5,703 bases of DNA, taken from Faecalicoccus sp. (lineage in GTDB: Bacteria > Bacillota_I > Bacilli_A > Erysipelotrichales > Erysipelotrichaceae). The position numbers and the translations under genes are program-made. Location: NCBI GenBank assembly GCA_017941505.1, contig JAGAWH010000078.1, positions 1 to 5,703 of the forward strand. Reading direction: 5' to 3'. This document shows positions 1 through 4,703 of this stretch, in pieces. Under the pieces are notes generated by a model. That model worked only from the letters and a program-made list of their open reading frames with translations, did no database searches and was not told the DNA's origin. Position 1 is the first letter of the stretch, and every line of letters begins with the position of its first letter.

Positions 1-288
1 AGATACCTTTAAAACAGAATGAATATGCTCATCGTCCAGAGAATAATAAATGGTTTTACCATCTCTTCGTGACTTGATCAACTTTGCGTTTTTAAGGGTT
101 TTTAATTGATGCGATACTGCAGAGCGGGTCATATTGGAAACGTTGGACAAATCGCTGACACACAGTTCGCCATTTTCCAAGGCCATCAAAAGGCGCAGTC
201 TGGTTGAATCTCCCATGACTTTAAAAAAATCGGATAAAAGTTCGATTTCTTCCTGACATGGCATATTCTCCGTCGCCTTTTTTACCAT
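1..288 (-). CDS. ArsR/SmtB-family metal-responsive repressor, C-terminus cut by window edge
   Basis: Dimeric winged-helix repressor that leaves its operator when it binds metal. Seen: 96 residues from the chosen start, open at base 1. The family core is clear: FFKVMGDSTRLRLLMAL, then ELCVSDL (residues 41-47), the recognition-helix stretch MTRSAVSHQLKTLKNAKLI, and the wing RRDGKTIYYSL. CadC-type sensors usually have ELCVCDL in the alpha-3 site; here the second Cys is Ser, leaving Cys43 and an N-terminal Cys11 (MPCQEE). An alpha-5 DxH pair (Asp86, His88), as in the SmtB/CzrA zinc site, is present; its expected partners lie off the left edge. The ATG at 286-288 is chosen because AGGA (296-299) sits 7 nt upstream. 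An in-frame ATG at 328-330 would add 14 residues but lies only 6 nt from the -10 and would be nearly leaderless. Its likely target is the metal operon at 1967-4037. Family very sure; metal inferred as Zn/Cd. Confidence 0.93.
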   Translation of the reverse strand, partial: MVKKATENMPCQEEIELLSDFFKVMGDSTRLRLLMALENGELCVSDLSNVSNMTRSAVSHQLKTLKNAKLIKSRRDGKTIYYSLDDEHIHSVLKVS

Positions 289-295
289 CTCTATA

Positions 296-299
296 TCCT
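296..299 (-). promoter_or_regulatory. Ribosome binding site that decides the ArsR start
   Basis: Minus-strand AGGA with a 7-nt spacer to the ATG at 286-288. The upstream in-frame ATG (328-330) has no such site in the few bases between it and the -10 box, so the internal start is preferred. Confidence 0.6.
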
Positions 300-336
300 G
301 TACTTCGTATAAATAGTTTTTATCATCCATGTGTTC

Positions 337-366
337 ATTATAATTTATGGGTGAAATGAAAGTCAA
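337..366 (-). promoter_or_regulatory. Promoter of the ArsR gene
   Basis: On the minus strand, TTGACT (361-366) and a perfect TATAAT (337-342) are 18 bp apart, a strong sigma-A-type promoter. Transcription would begin near 329-330, giving a leader of about 40 nt before the ATG at 286-288. A half-site TGAACA lies just past the -10 (332-337 region), but no full TGAA-N6-TTCA dyad is present, so autoregulation is not clearly supported. Confidence 0.7.
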
Positions 367-391
367 TTGTACAAAGGTTATGGAAAATTGA

Positions 392-420
392 TTGAAATTA
401 AGCGGCAAACTGAGTACCAT
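392..420 (+). promoter_or_regulatory. Candidate promoter of the GH32 gene
   Basis: TTGAAA (392-397) and TACCAT (415-420) are 17 bp apart; five of six and four of six bases match the sigma-A consensus. Transcription would start near 427, leaving a leader of about 28 nt with AGGAAAGAGAG (438-448) ahead of the ATG at 455. No convincing LacI-type or antiterminator (RAT-like) element was seen, so sucrose control is not evident from this DNA. Confidence 0.4.
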
Positions 421-454
421 AAAAATAGAGAATTTACAGGAAAGAGAGTTTATC

Positions 455-1861
455 ATGAAAACATTTTTTGAAGAAGCAGAAGAGCAGAACAAGGAAAAAG
501 TGGCACAGGATCCATGGCGTCTACATTATCATATTATGCCTTTAACCGGCTGGTTAAACGACCCGAATGGTTTATGCCAGATTAATGGAGTGTATCATAT
601 ATTCTATCAATACTCTCCGGAAAACCCAAAAGGCGGAAAGAAATGCTGGGGACACATCACGACCAAAGACTGGGTTTCTTATAAAAGAGAGCCGATTGCC
701 CTGTATCCGGACAGCCCGTTAGATAAAGATGGAGCGTATTCGGGCAGTGCGTTTACGTATAAGGATGGAAAGACGTATTTCTTCTATACAGGAAATATTA
801 AACATCCGGGAAACTTTGATTATATCAATGAAGGACGCGGACATTTTGTGAATGTGTTTACCAGTGAAGATGGGTACACATTTGAACCGAAATACAACGT
901 TCTGATGAATGAAGATTATCCAAATAACTTAAGCTGTCACGTACGTGATCCAAAGATTTTCTTTGAAGGTCATCATTATTATATGGTATTAGGTGCCCGT
1001 ACCCGCGATGGGGAAGGATGCGTGATTATTTATCGTTCCCGCAATGTAACAAACTGGCGATATTATAAGCGTTTAAAGACAGATAAGAAGTTTGGATACA
1101 TGTGGGAATGTCCGGACTTATTTGAATTGGACGGACAGAAAGTGTTGATTACCTGCCCGCAGGGAATGCCGCAGCGCAAATATACCTATCAAAATGTTCA
1201 TCAAAACGGATATTTTATCCTCAAAGGGAAAATGTCTGACAATCAATCTTTATTGGCATTTGAAGAATTAGATTTCGGTTTTGATTTCTATGCCCCGCAG
1301 ACATTTGAGGATGATAAGAAGCGCCGCATAATGATTTCCTGGATGAGTGTGCCGGATGCAGAGTACACCAATCCTACTGTAGAAAGAGGATGGCAGCACT
1401 GCCTTTCTATTCCAAGGGAATTAAAGCTGGTTAAAAAGAAGCTGATCCAGTATCCAATTGAAGAGACAAAGAATCTAAGAATGGATAAGAAGTCTTTTGA
1501 ATTGAAATCTCATGAGGAAAAAGATTTAGAGACACAGGTATTTGAAGCCCAGATCACACCGGAAGAAAACGAATTTGAATTGTGGTTAAGAAAAGATGTT
1601 CACATCAAGTATTCCCGCAAGGTATTCTCTTTAGAGTTGGGAGAAAGCGGTTATGGACGAACCATCCGCAACTGTAAGATTCCGGAAATCCATAAGATGG
1701 CGATTTTCAGTGATACCTCCAGTTTAGAAATATTCTTAAATGAGGGAGAAAAGGTTCTGAGCACGCGTTTATTTGATGATGCATCAGATACCATGATCAA
1801 AGCAGACAGTTCAATGTATGTTGATTTCTTCCCGTTAAAAGCATTCCATGTAGAAGATTAG
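455..1861 (+). CDS. sacA: GH32 beta-fructofuranosidase (sucrose / sucrose-6-phosphate hydrolase)
   Basis: Cleaves the fructosyl bond of sucrose-6-phosphate (or sucrose) to release fructose. Seen: 468 residues with all three GH32 signatures: WLNDPNG (33-39, nucleophile Asp36), RDP (164-166, transition-state stabilising Asp165) and WECPD (218-222, acid/base Glu219). SGS (96-98), FYTGN (110-114) and FYAPQTF (278-284) also fit the five-bladed propeller; residues from about 330 on form the C-terminal beta-sandwich. There is no signal peptide, so it acts in the cytoplasm, which favours the phosphorylated substrate delivered by a PTS; no PTS, fructokinase or LacI regulator lies in the window. The ATG at 455 has AGGAAAGAGAG upstream. 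An in-frame TTG at 392 would add 21 residues not typical of the family and falls in the probable promoter. The gene ends in its own terminator and appears monocistronic. The exact substrate (sucrose, its 6-phosphate or short fructans) cannot be told from sequence. Confidence 0.95.
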   Translation: MKTFFEEAEEQNKEKVAQDPWRLHYHIMPLTGWLNDPNGLCQINGVYHIFYQYSPENPKGGKKCWGHITTKDWVSYKREPIALYPDSPLDKDGAYSGSAFTYKDGKTYFFYTGNIKHPGNFDYINEGRGHFVNVFTSEDGYTFEPKYNVLMNEDYPNNLSCHVRDPKIFFEGHHYYMVLGARTRDGEGCVIIYRSRNVTNWRYYKRLKTDKKFGYMWECPDLFELDGQKVLITCPQGMPQRKYTYQNVHQNGYFILKGKMSDNQSLLAFEELDFGFDFYAPQTFEDDKKRRIMISWMSVPDAEYTNPTVERGWQHCLSIPRELKLVKKKLIQYPIEETKNLRMDKKSFELKSHEEKDLETQVFEAQITPEENEFELWLRKDVHIKYSRKVFSLELGESGYGRTIRNCKIPEIHKMAIFSDTSSLEIFLNEGEKVLSTRLFDDASDTMIKADSSMYVDFFPLKAFHVED

Positions 1862-1888
1862 AAGATATGTCAAATATCTTCTTTTTTT
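1861..1888 (+). terminator. Intrinsic terminator after the GH32 gene
   Basis: GAAGATAT (1861-1868) pairs perfectly with ATATCTTC (1874-1881) around a 5-nt loop, followed by seven T (1882-1888). The first G is the last base of the TAG stop codon. It separates sucrase transcription from the metal operon. Confidence 0.85.
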
Positions 1889-1889
1889 A

Positions 1890-1917
1890 TTGCATTATAA
1901 AAGAATAGTGATATAGT
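1890..1917 (+). promoter_or_regulatory. Promoter of the metal-export operon
   Basis: TTGCAT (1890-1895) and TATAGT (1912-1917) are 16 bp apart. Transcription would begin near 1924, immediately before the operator at 1929-1952, so a bound repressor would block the start region. An alternative -10, TATAGA (1917-1922), gives an unfavourable 21-bp spacer. Confidence 0.6.
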
Positions 1918-1928
1918 ATAGATAACAG

Positions 1929-1952
1929 TTGAACAATCATTCAATTGTTCAA
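1929..1952 (+). promoter_or_regulatory. ArsR/SmtB-type operator
   Basis: Perfect dyad TTGAACAAT (1929-1937) and ATTGTTCAA (1944-1952) with a 6-bp centre. The left part also contains TGAACAATCATTCA (1930-1943), which matches the TGAA-N6-TTCA core known for ArsR/SmtB operators such as those of CzrA and SmtB. It lies between the promoter and the Shine-Dalgarno of the HMA gene. Its likely ligand is the ArsR protein encoded at 1-288. Confidence 0.75.
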
Positions 1953-1966
1953 TCGAGGAGGACATT

Positions 1967-2182
1967 ATGAAAAAGACATTTAAGATTGAAGTAGATTGCG
2001 CTAATTGCGCTGCAAAGGTTGAAGATGCAGTAAATAAGATCGACGGCGTTGAAAAGGCTGTTGTTAACTTTATGACACAGAAGATGACAATTGAAGCTCC
2101 GGAAGATATGATGGCTGAAATTGTTAAGAAAGCAGAAAAAGCCGGCAAAAAGGTAGACGACGACTTTGAAATTTTAGGTTAA
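1967..2182 (+). CDS. Stand-alone HMA-domain metal-binding protein (71 aa)
   Basis: A single ferredoxin-like heavy-metal-associated domain, probably a cytosolic metal carrier or detached regulatory domain for the ATPase that follows. Seen: the metal loop DCANCAAKVE with Asp10, Cys11 and Cys14; then GVEKAVVNFMTQKMTIEAP, the usual strand pattern of the fold; length 71, the normal size of a lone HMA protein. An acidic residue directly before the first Cys is a feature of the ZntA-type domain (DCxxC), where the Asp helps bind Zn/Pb/Cd; copper chaperones generally have GMxCxxC. This favours Zn/Cd over Cu. GGAGG (1957-1961) sits 5 nt before the ATG. Only 4 nt separate its stop from the ATPase start, so the two are cotranscribed and probably translationally coupled. 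Automatic annotation may label it CopZ-like; that would be misleading here. Confidence 0.9.
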   Translation: MKKTFKIEVDCANCAAKVEDAVNKIDGVEKAVVNFMTQKMTIEAPEDMMAEIVKKAEKAGKKVDDDFEILG

Positions 2183-2186
2183 TTTT

Positions 2187-4037
2187 ATGACTAAGAAACA
2201 GAAAAAGATGTTGAAGCGCATCGGAATATCGGCAGTACTGTTTATTGCCGCCGTCATTGCGGATCACTACTCAAAGTATGTTTCTATCCCGCTTTTTGTC
2301 GCAGCTTATATTCTTGTCGGATCGGATGTTTTAAGAAAGTCATGGAAAAATATCTGCAACGGTCAGGTATTTGATGAGAATTTTTTGATGGCGATTGCCT
2401 CTTTAGGTGCTTTTGCGTTAGGAGAGTATTCGGAATCCGTAGCCGTTATGTTGTTTTATCAGGTAGGGGAATGGTTCCAATCGTATGCAGTGAACCGCTC
2501 TCGTCAATCCATTGCGGATTTGATGGATATCCGTCCTGATTATGCCAACATTGAAAGAGATGGTGGTTTGGTTCAGGTAGATCCGGAAGAAGTTTCCATA
2601 GGGGATGAAATTGTCATTCAGCCGGGAGAAAGAATTCCGCTGGATGGAATTGTATCCTTTGGGCAGTCATCCATTGATACTTCAGCATTAACCGGTGAAT
2701 CGGTACCGCGACATGTTTCTGTTGATGATGAAGTCATCAGCGGCTGTATTAACCAGACCGGATTGTTGAAGGTAAAAGTTCAAAAAGAATTCACAGAATC
2801 AACTGTAACGAAGATTTTAGAGCTGGTGGAAAATGCCGGTGATAAAAAGAGCCGTTCCGAGAATTTCATAACGAAATTTGCCCGTTACTATACACCGATT
2901 GTCGTATACAGTGCCTTAGCTCTTGCGATTATTCCGTCTTTAATCACGGGACAGTGGACAACATGGATCTATCGAGCATTAACATTCTTGGTTATATCCT
3001 GTCCGTGTGCGCTTGTCATCAGTGTACCGCTAAGCTTTTTTGGCGGTATCGGCGGAGCCTCTTCTAAGGGAATCCTGGTAAAAGGATCCAACTATCTGGA
3101 AGATTTATCCCAGGTGAAGACCATTGTCTTTGATAAGACCGGCACCTTAACAAAAGGTGTATTTGAGGTAACTGCAGTACATCCGGAAGCAGGATATACA
3201 GAAGCGCAGCTATTAAACTGGGCAGCCCAGGCAGAATCCTATTCTACACATCCGATCGCAAAATCCATTCGTGAAGCTGCAAACTTTGATGAATTGTCAA
3301 AGACAAGTGATGTTGAAGAAATTGCCGGACATGGTGTTAAAGCTACAGTCGGTGATAAAACGATATCTGTTGGAAACGCAAAGCTTATGAAACAGCTAGG
3401 CATTGAAGATGTTCCTGCATCCAGTGGCTTTGCCACAAGGGTTTATTGTGCAGTGGATGGAAACTATGCCGGATATATTGATATCTCTGATCGCATTAAG
3501 GAAAATTCTATTAAAGCGATTTCTGAACTCAAAGAAAATGGCATTGAAAAGACAGTGATGTTGACAGGGGATTCCCAAAACGCGGCAGATGATGTTGCGG
3601 GTAAACTGCATATTGATGAGGTATTTGCCCAGCTGTTACCTGCGGATAAAGTAGAGCAGGTTGAAAGATTACTGGAACAGTGTCGCCATAATAACACAAA
3701 GCTTGCCTTTGTCGGCGATGGAATCAATGACGCACCGGTTCTTACAAGAGCGGATATTGGAATCGCAATGGGTGGTTTAGGCAGTGATGCCGCGATTGAA
3801 GCTGCTGATATTGTATTGATGGATGATGATCCGTTATCGATTGTGACAGCGATTCGTATCAGTCGGAAAACGTTAAAGATTGTTCGCCAGAATATCGTGT
3901 TTGCGATTGGTGTCAAGGTTCTTGTATTGATGTTAGGGGCACTGGGTGTTGCCAACATGTGGGCAGCCGTATTTGCGGATGTCGGTGTAGCCATTATCGC
4001 AATCTTAAATGCGATGCGATGCATGCATATAAAATAA
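2187..4037 (+). CDS. zntA: P1B-type Zn/Cd/Pb-exporting ATPase (ZntA/CadA type) without N-terminal HMA domain
   Basis: Membrane pump that uses ATP to expel soft divalent metals. Seen in order: two N-terminal helices (about 11-48), two more (about 64-101), actuator motif TGES (169-172), TM6 metal site CPC (272-274), phosphorylation motif DKTGT (316-320, Asp316), nucleotide-domain HP pair (His355-Pro356), TGD (460-462), hinge GDGIND (510-515) and two last helices. Lys577 in TM7 and Asp598 (ADVG) in TM8 match the K and D that in ZntA define the Zn/Cd/Pb subgroup; the copper signature MxxSS in TM8 is absent. The 616-aa length is short compared with pumps that carry their own HMA domain; here that domain is the preceding gene. 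The Shine-Dalgarno is weak (AGG at 2175-2177, inside the upstream gene), consistent with coupling to the HMA gene 4 nt upstream. C-terminus ends RCMHIK, a short possible metal-binding tail. Frame intact. Direction and class are secure; preferred metal is inferred. Confidence 0.94.
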   Translation: MTKKQKKMLKRIGISAVLFIAAVIADHYSKYVSIPLFVAAYILVGSDVLRKSWKNICNGQVFDENFLMAIASLGAFALGEYSESVAVMLFYQVGEWFQSYAVNRSRQSIADLMDIRPDYANIERDGGLVQVDPEEVSIGDEIVIQPGERIPLDGIVSFGQSSIDTSALTGESVPRHVSVDDEVISGCINQTGLLKVKVQKEFTESTVTKILELVENAGDKKSRSENFITKFARYYTPIVVYSALALAIIPSLITGQWTTWIYRALTFLVISCPCALVISVPLSFFGGIGGASSKGILVKGSNYLEDLSQVKTIVFDKTGTLTKGVFEVTAVHPEAGYTEAQLLNWAAQAESYSTHPIAKSIREAANFDELSKTSDVEEIAGHGVKATVGDKTISVGNAKLMKQLGIEDVPASSGFATRVYCAVDGNYAGYIDISDRIKENSIKAISELKENGIEKTVMLTGDSQNAADDVAGKLHIDEVFAQLLPADKVEQVERLLEQCRHNNTKLAFVGDGINDAPVLTRADIGIAMGGLGSDAAIEAADIVLMDDDPLSIVTAIRISRKTLKIVRQNIVFAIGVKVLVLMLGALGVANMWAAVFADVGVAIIAILNAMRCMHIK

Positions 4038-4040
4038 TTA

Positions 4041-4071
4041 AGCTCCCATATTTCAGGGAGCTTTTCTCTTT
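4041..4071 (+). terminator. Intrinsic terminator after the ATPase gene
   Basis: AGCTCCC (4041-4047) pairs perfectly with GGGAGCT (4056-4062) around an 8-nt loop, followed by a T-rich run (TTTTCTCTTT). It starts 3 nt after the TAA stop and closes the metal operon. Confidence 0.85.
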
Positions 4072-4097
4072 GATCATGTTTTAAGGTATAAGATAAT
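4070..4097 (+). promoter_or_regulatory. Candidate promoter of the 28-codon ORF
   Basis: TTGATC (4070-4075) and GATAAT (4092-4097) are 16 bp apart, with four and five of six consensus matches. A start near 4104 would leave about 24 nt before the ATG at 4128. The region is AT-rich, so chance matches are likely; the -35 overlaps the T-run of the preceding terminator. Confidence 0.35.
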
Positions 4098-4113
4098 TTT
4101 AGGTATAGGATAA
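4079..4113 (+). repeat. Tandem imperfect direct repeat upstream of the small ORF
   Basis: TTTTAAGGTATAAGATAA (4079-4096) is followed without a gap by TTTTAGGTATAGGATAA (4097-4113). The units differ by one deleted A and one A-to-G change. They overlap the candidate -10 and lie directly before the Shine-Dalgarno. They could be two adjacent protein-binding sites or a slippage duplication that doubled a -10-like sequence. Confidence 0.6.
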
Positions 4114-4127
4114 ATAAGGAAGGAAAG

Positions 4128-4147
4128 ATGGAAATCGTTATTTCCAT
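4128..4147 (+). repeat. Perfect hairpin over the small-ORF start codon
   Basis: ATGGAAAT (4128-4135) and ATTTCCAT (4140-4147) are exact reverse complements around a CGTT loop. In RNA the start codon would be paired while the Shine-Dalgarno at 4117-4123 stays single-stranded. The same symmetry in DNA could be an operator. Confidence 0.65.
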
Positions 4148-4214
4148 GCTGAACTTGATCAAAGATGATGGTTTTTATATTCCAGAACCGGCCCGTGGCA
4201 AGACCGGTTACTAG
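4128..4214 (+). CDS. Possible 28-aa small protein, unrecognised
   Basis: I do not recognise this ORF. It begins MEIVISMLNLIKDDG, a short hydrophobic or amphipathic start, and ends FYIPEPARGKTGY, a Pro-rich and basic tail; there is no Cys, so it is not a thiol metal-binding peptide. Support for translation: AGGAAGG (4117-4123) stands 4 nt (or AGGA 7 nt) before the ATG, a candidate promoter lies upstream, and the ORF fills the gap between the ATPase terminator and the convergent NrdI-like gene, ending 9 bp before the latter's stop. Against: 28 codons can occur by chance, and a perfect hairpin covers the start codon. It is too short to have been called by routine gene finders. It could be a signalling or regulatory peptide, a leader peptide, or non-coding RNA. 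Confidence 0.4.
   Translation: MEIVISMLNLIKDDGFYIPEPARGKTGY
4186..4209. repeat. Inverted repeat in the tail of the small ORF
   Basis: AACCGG (4186-4191) and CCGGTT (4204-4209) form a 6-bp GC-rich stem with a 12-nt loop. It lies just beyond the stop of the minus-strand NrdI-like gene and might act as a 3' stabilising hairpin or weak terminator. Neither strand shows a proper T-run after it, so it is not called a terminator. Confidence 0.45.
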
Positions 4215-4223
4215 ACTAGGGAA

Positions 4224-4577
4224 TTAAGCTTTTTCTACGATGTTTTTAATTGCTTCAATGTCTTCCGGTTCTCCGGCATTTTCAACTTTGTAAAGAACTT
4301 CAACACCGTATTCATCAGCGATTTTATCGCCGGCTCCGCAATAAGCATCACCATATCCGGTATCACCGGATACTACAACACCCTTCATATTTGCAGAGTT
4401 TCCAACTAAGAAATCTTCAACTTCGGCAGGAACATCTCCATAACCGTCAGTATATGTAAATAAAATATAATCGCCATCTGCTGTTTCAGAACCGTCTACG
4501 ATCTGAATGGCTTCTACATCTAACTGTCCAACGATGGACTCTACATTTCCCGTACGGGAAGCATAAGCTACTTTCAT
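4224..4577 (-). CDS. nrdI: NrdI-like flavodoxin (class Ib ribonucleotide reductase activase family)
   Basis: NrdI is a small FMN flavoprotein that supplies oxidant to build the Mn2-tyrosyl radical of NrdF in class Ib ribonucleotide reductase. Seen: 117 residues starting MKVAYASRTGNVESIV, with the phosphate-binding loop SRTGNV (7-12), the FMN loop TYTDGYGDVP (41-50), and a loop SGDTGYGDAYCGAGD (70-84) followed by IADEYGVEVLYKVENAGEPEDIE. The order TGNV, TYT..(F/Y)G.VP, SG...(W/Y)GD and the 'VE..K.E..G...D(V/I)' end match the NrdI family better than classical flavodoxins. It is a little short (NrdI is about 130-140 aa) and shows no nrdE, nrdF or nrdH beside it, so a NrdI-like flavodoxin with another partner is possible. 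GGAGG (4585-4589) lies 7 nt before the ATG. The promoter carries two palindromes (4591-4608, 4635-4653), suggesting metal-dependent control. Confidence 0.8.
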   Translation of the reverse strand: MKVAYASRTGNVESIVGQLDVEAIQIVDGSETADGDYILFTYTDGYGDVPAEVEDFLVGNSANMKGVVVSGDTGYGDAYCGAGDKIADEYGVEVLYKVENAGEPEDIEAIKNIVEKA

Positions 4578-4590
4578 AAATTTACCTCCA

Positions 4591-4608
4591 AGTTAGCTAT
4601 AACTAACT
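4591..4608. promoter_or_regulatory. Palindromic operator candidate B (NrdI leader)
   Basis: AGTTAG (4591-4596) and CTAACT (4603-4608) are exact inverted repeats with a 6-bp centre (CTATAA). On the minus strand it reads AGTTAGTTATAGCTAACT and sits between the -10 of the NrdI-like gene and its GGAGG. The TTAG..CTAA outline recalls DtxR/IdeR boxes (TTAGGTTAGSCTAACCTAA) but is not a full match; a MarR-type site is another option. Confidence 0.5.
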
Positions 4609-4618
4609 CCATGCCTAT

Positions 4619-4647
4619 AAGATACACTATTAAGAGTTAGTTGTCTA
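4619..4647 (-). promoter_or_regulatory. Promoter of the NrdI-like gene
   Basis: On the minus strand TAGACA (4642-4647) and TATCTT (4619-4624) are 17 bp apart. Transcription would start near 4612, giving a leader of about 35 nt. Palindrome A overlaps the -35 and palindrome B lies just past the start point, as expected for repression. Confidence 0.5.
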
Positions 4648-4653
4648 TAACTA
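4635..4653. promoter_or_regulatory. Palindromic operator candidate A (NrdI -35 region)
   Basis: TAGTT (4638-4642) and AACTA (4649-4653) are inverted around a 6-bp centre; AGTTAG (4635-4640) repeats the left arm of site B. Sites A and B share the 9-bp string CTATAACTA (4645-4653 and 4597-4605), 48 bp apart in the same orientation. It also lies upstream of the divergent HAD gene, so one regulator could affect both. Confidence 0.45.
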
Positions 4654-4673
4654 TTTTCATTTTTTATGAAAAT
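4653..4673 (+). repeat. Inverted repeat in the HAD promoter region
   Basis: ATTTTCAT (4653-4660) and ATGAAAAT (4666-4673) are exact reverse complements around five T. It lies upstream of the HAD gene and overlaps its candidate promoter; it could be an operator or an AT-rich chance symmetry. Confidence 0.4.
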
Positions 4674-4683
4674 CATGTATATT
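4654..4683 (+). promoter_or_regulatory. Candidate promoter of the HAD phosphatase gene
   Basis: TTTTCA (4654-4659) and TATATT (4678-4683) are 18 bp apart; the -10 matches five of six bases. It would give a very short leader with GGAGG at 4690-4694. An alternative pair is TTGTCT (4641-4646) with TATGAA (4665-4670), which overlaps palindrome A. Neither is certain. Confidence 0.35.
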
Positions 4684-4703
4684 GATTACGGAGGATATGG
4701 GAT

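Noticed and set aside
392..454. N-terminal extension of the GH32 protein from an in-frame TTG
   Set aside because: The extension has no family support, covers the probable promoter, and the ATG at 455 has a good Shine-Dalgarno.
1870..2148. 92-codon minus-strand ORF opposite the HMA gene
   Set aside because: It is antisense to the HMA coding sequence, operator and promoter, with no Shine-Dalgarno of note; a reading-frame shadow.
2187..4037. Copper-exporting ATPase (CopA/CopB) reading
   Set aside because: CPC alone would allow it, but TM7 Lys577 and TM8 Asp598 match the Zn/Cd/Pb group, and the copper TM8 signature is missing.
3464..4162. 232-codon minus-strand ORF opposite the ATPase gene
   Set aside because: It is antisense to a conserved, motif-complete ATPase, runs through a terminator hairpin, and its translation resembles no family I know.
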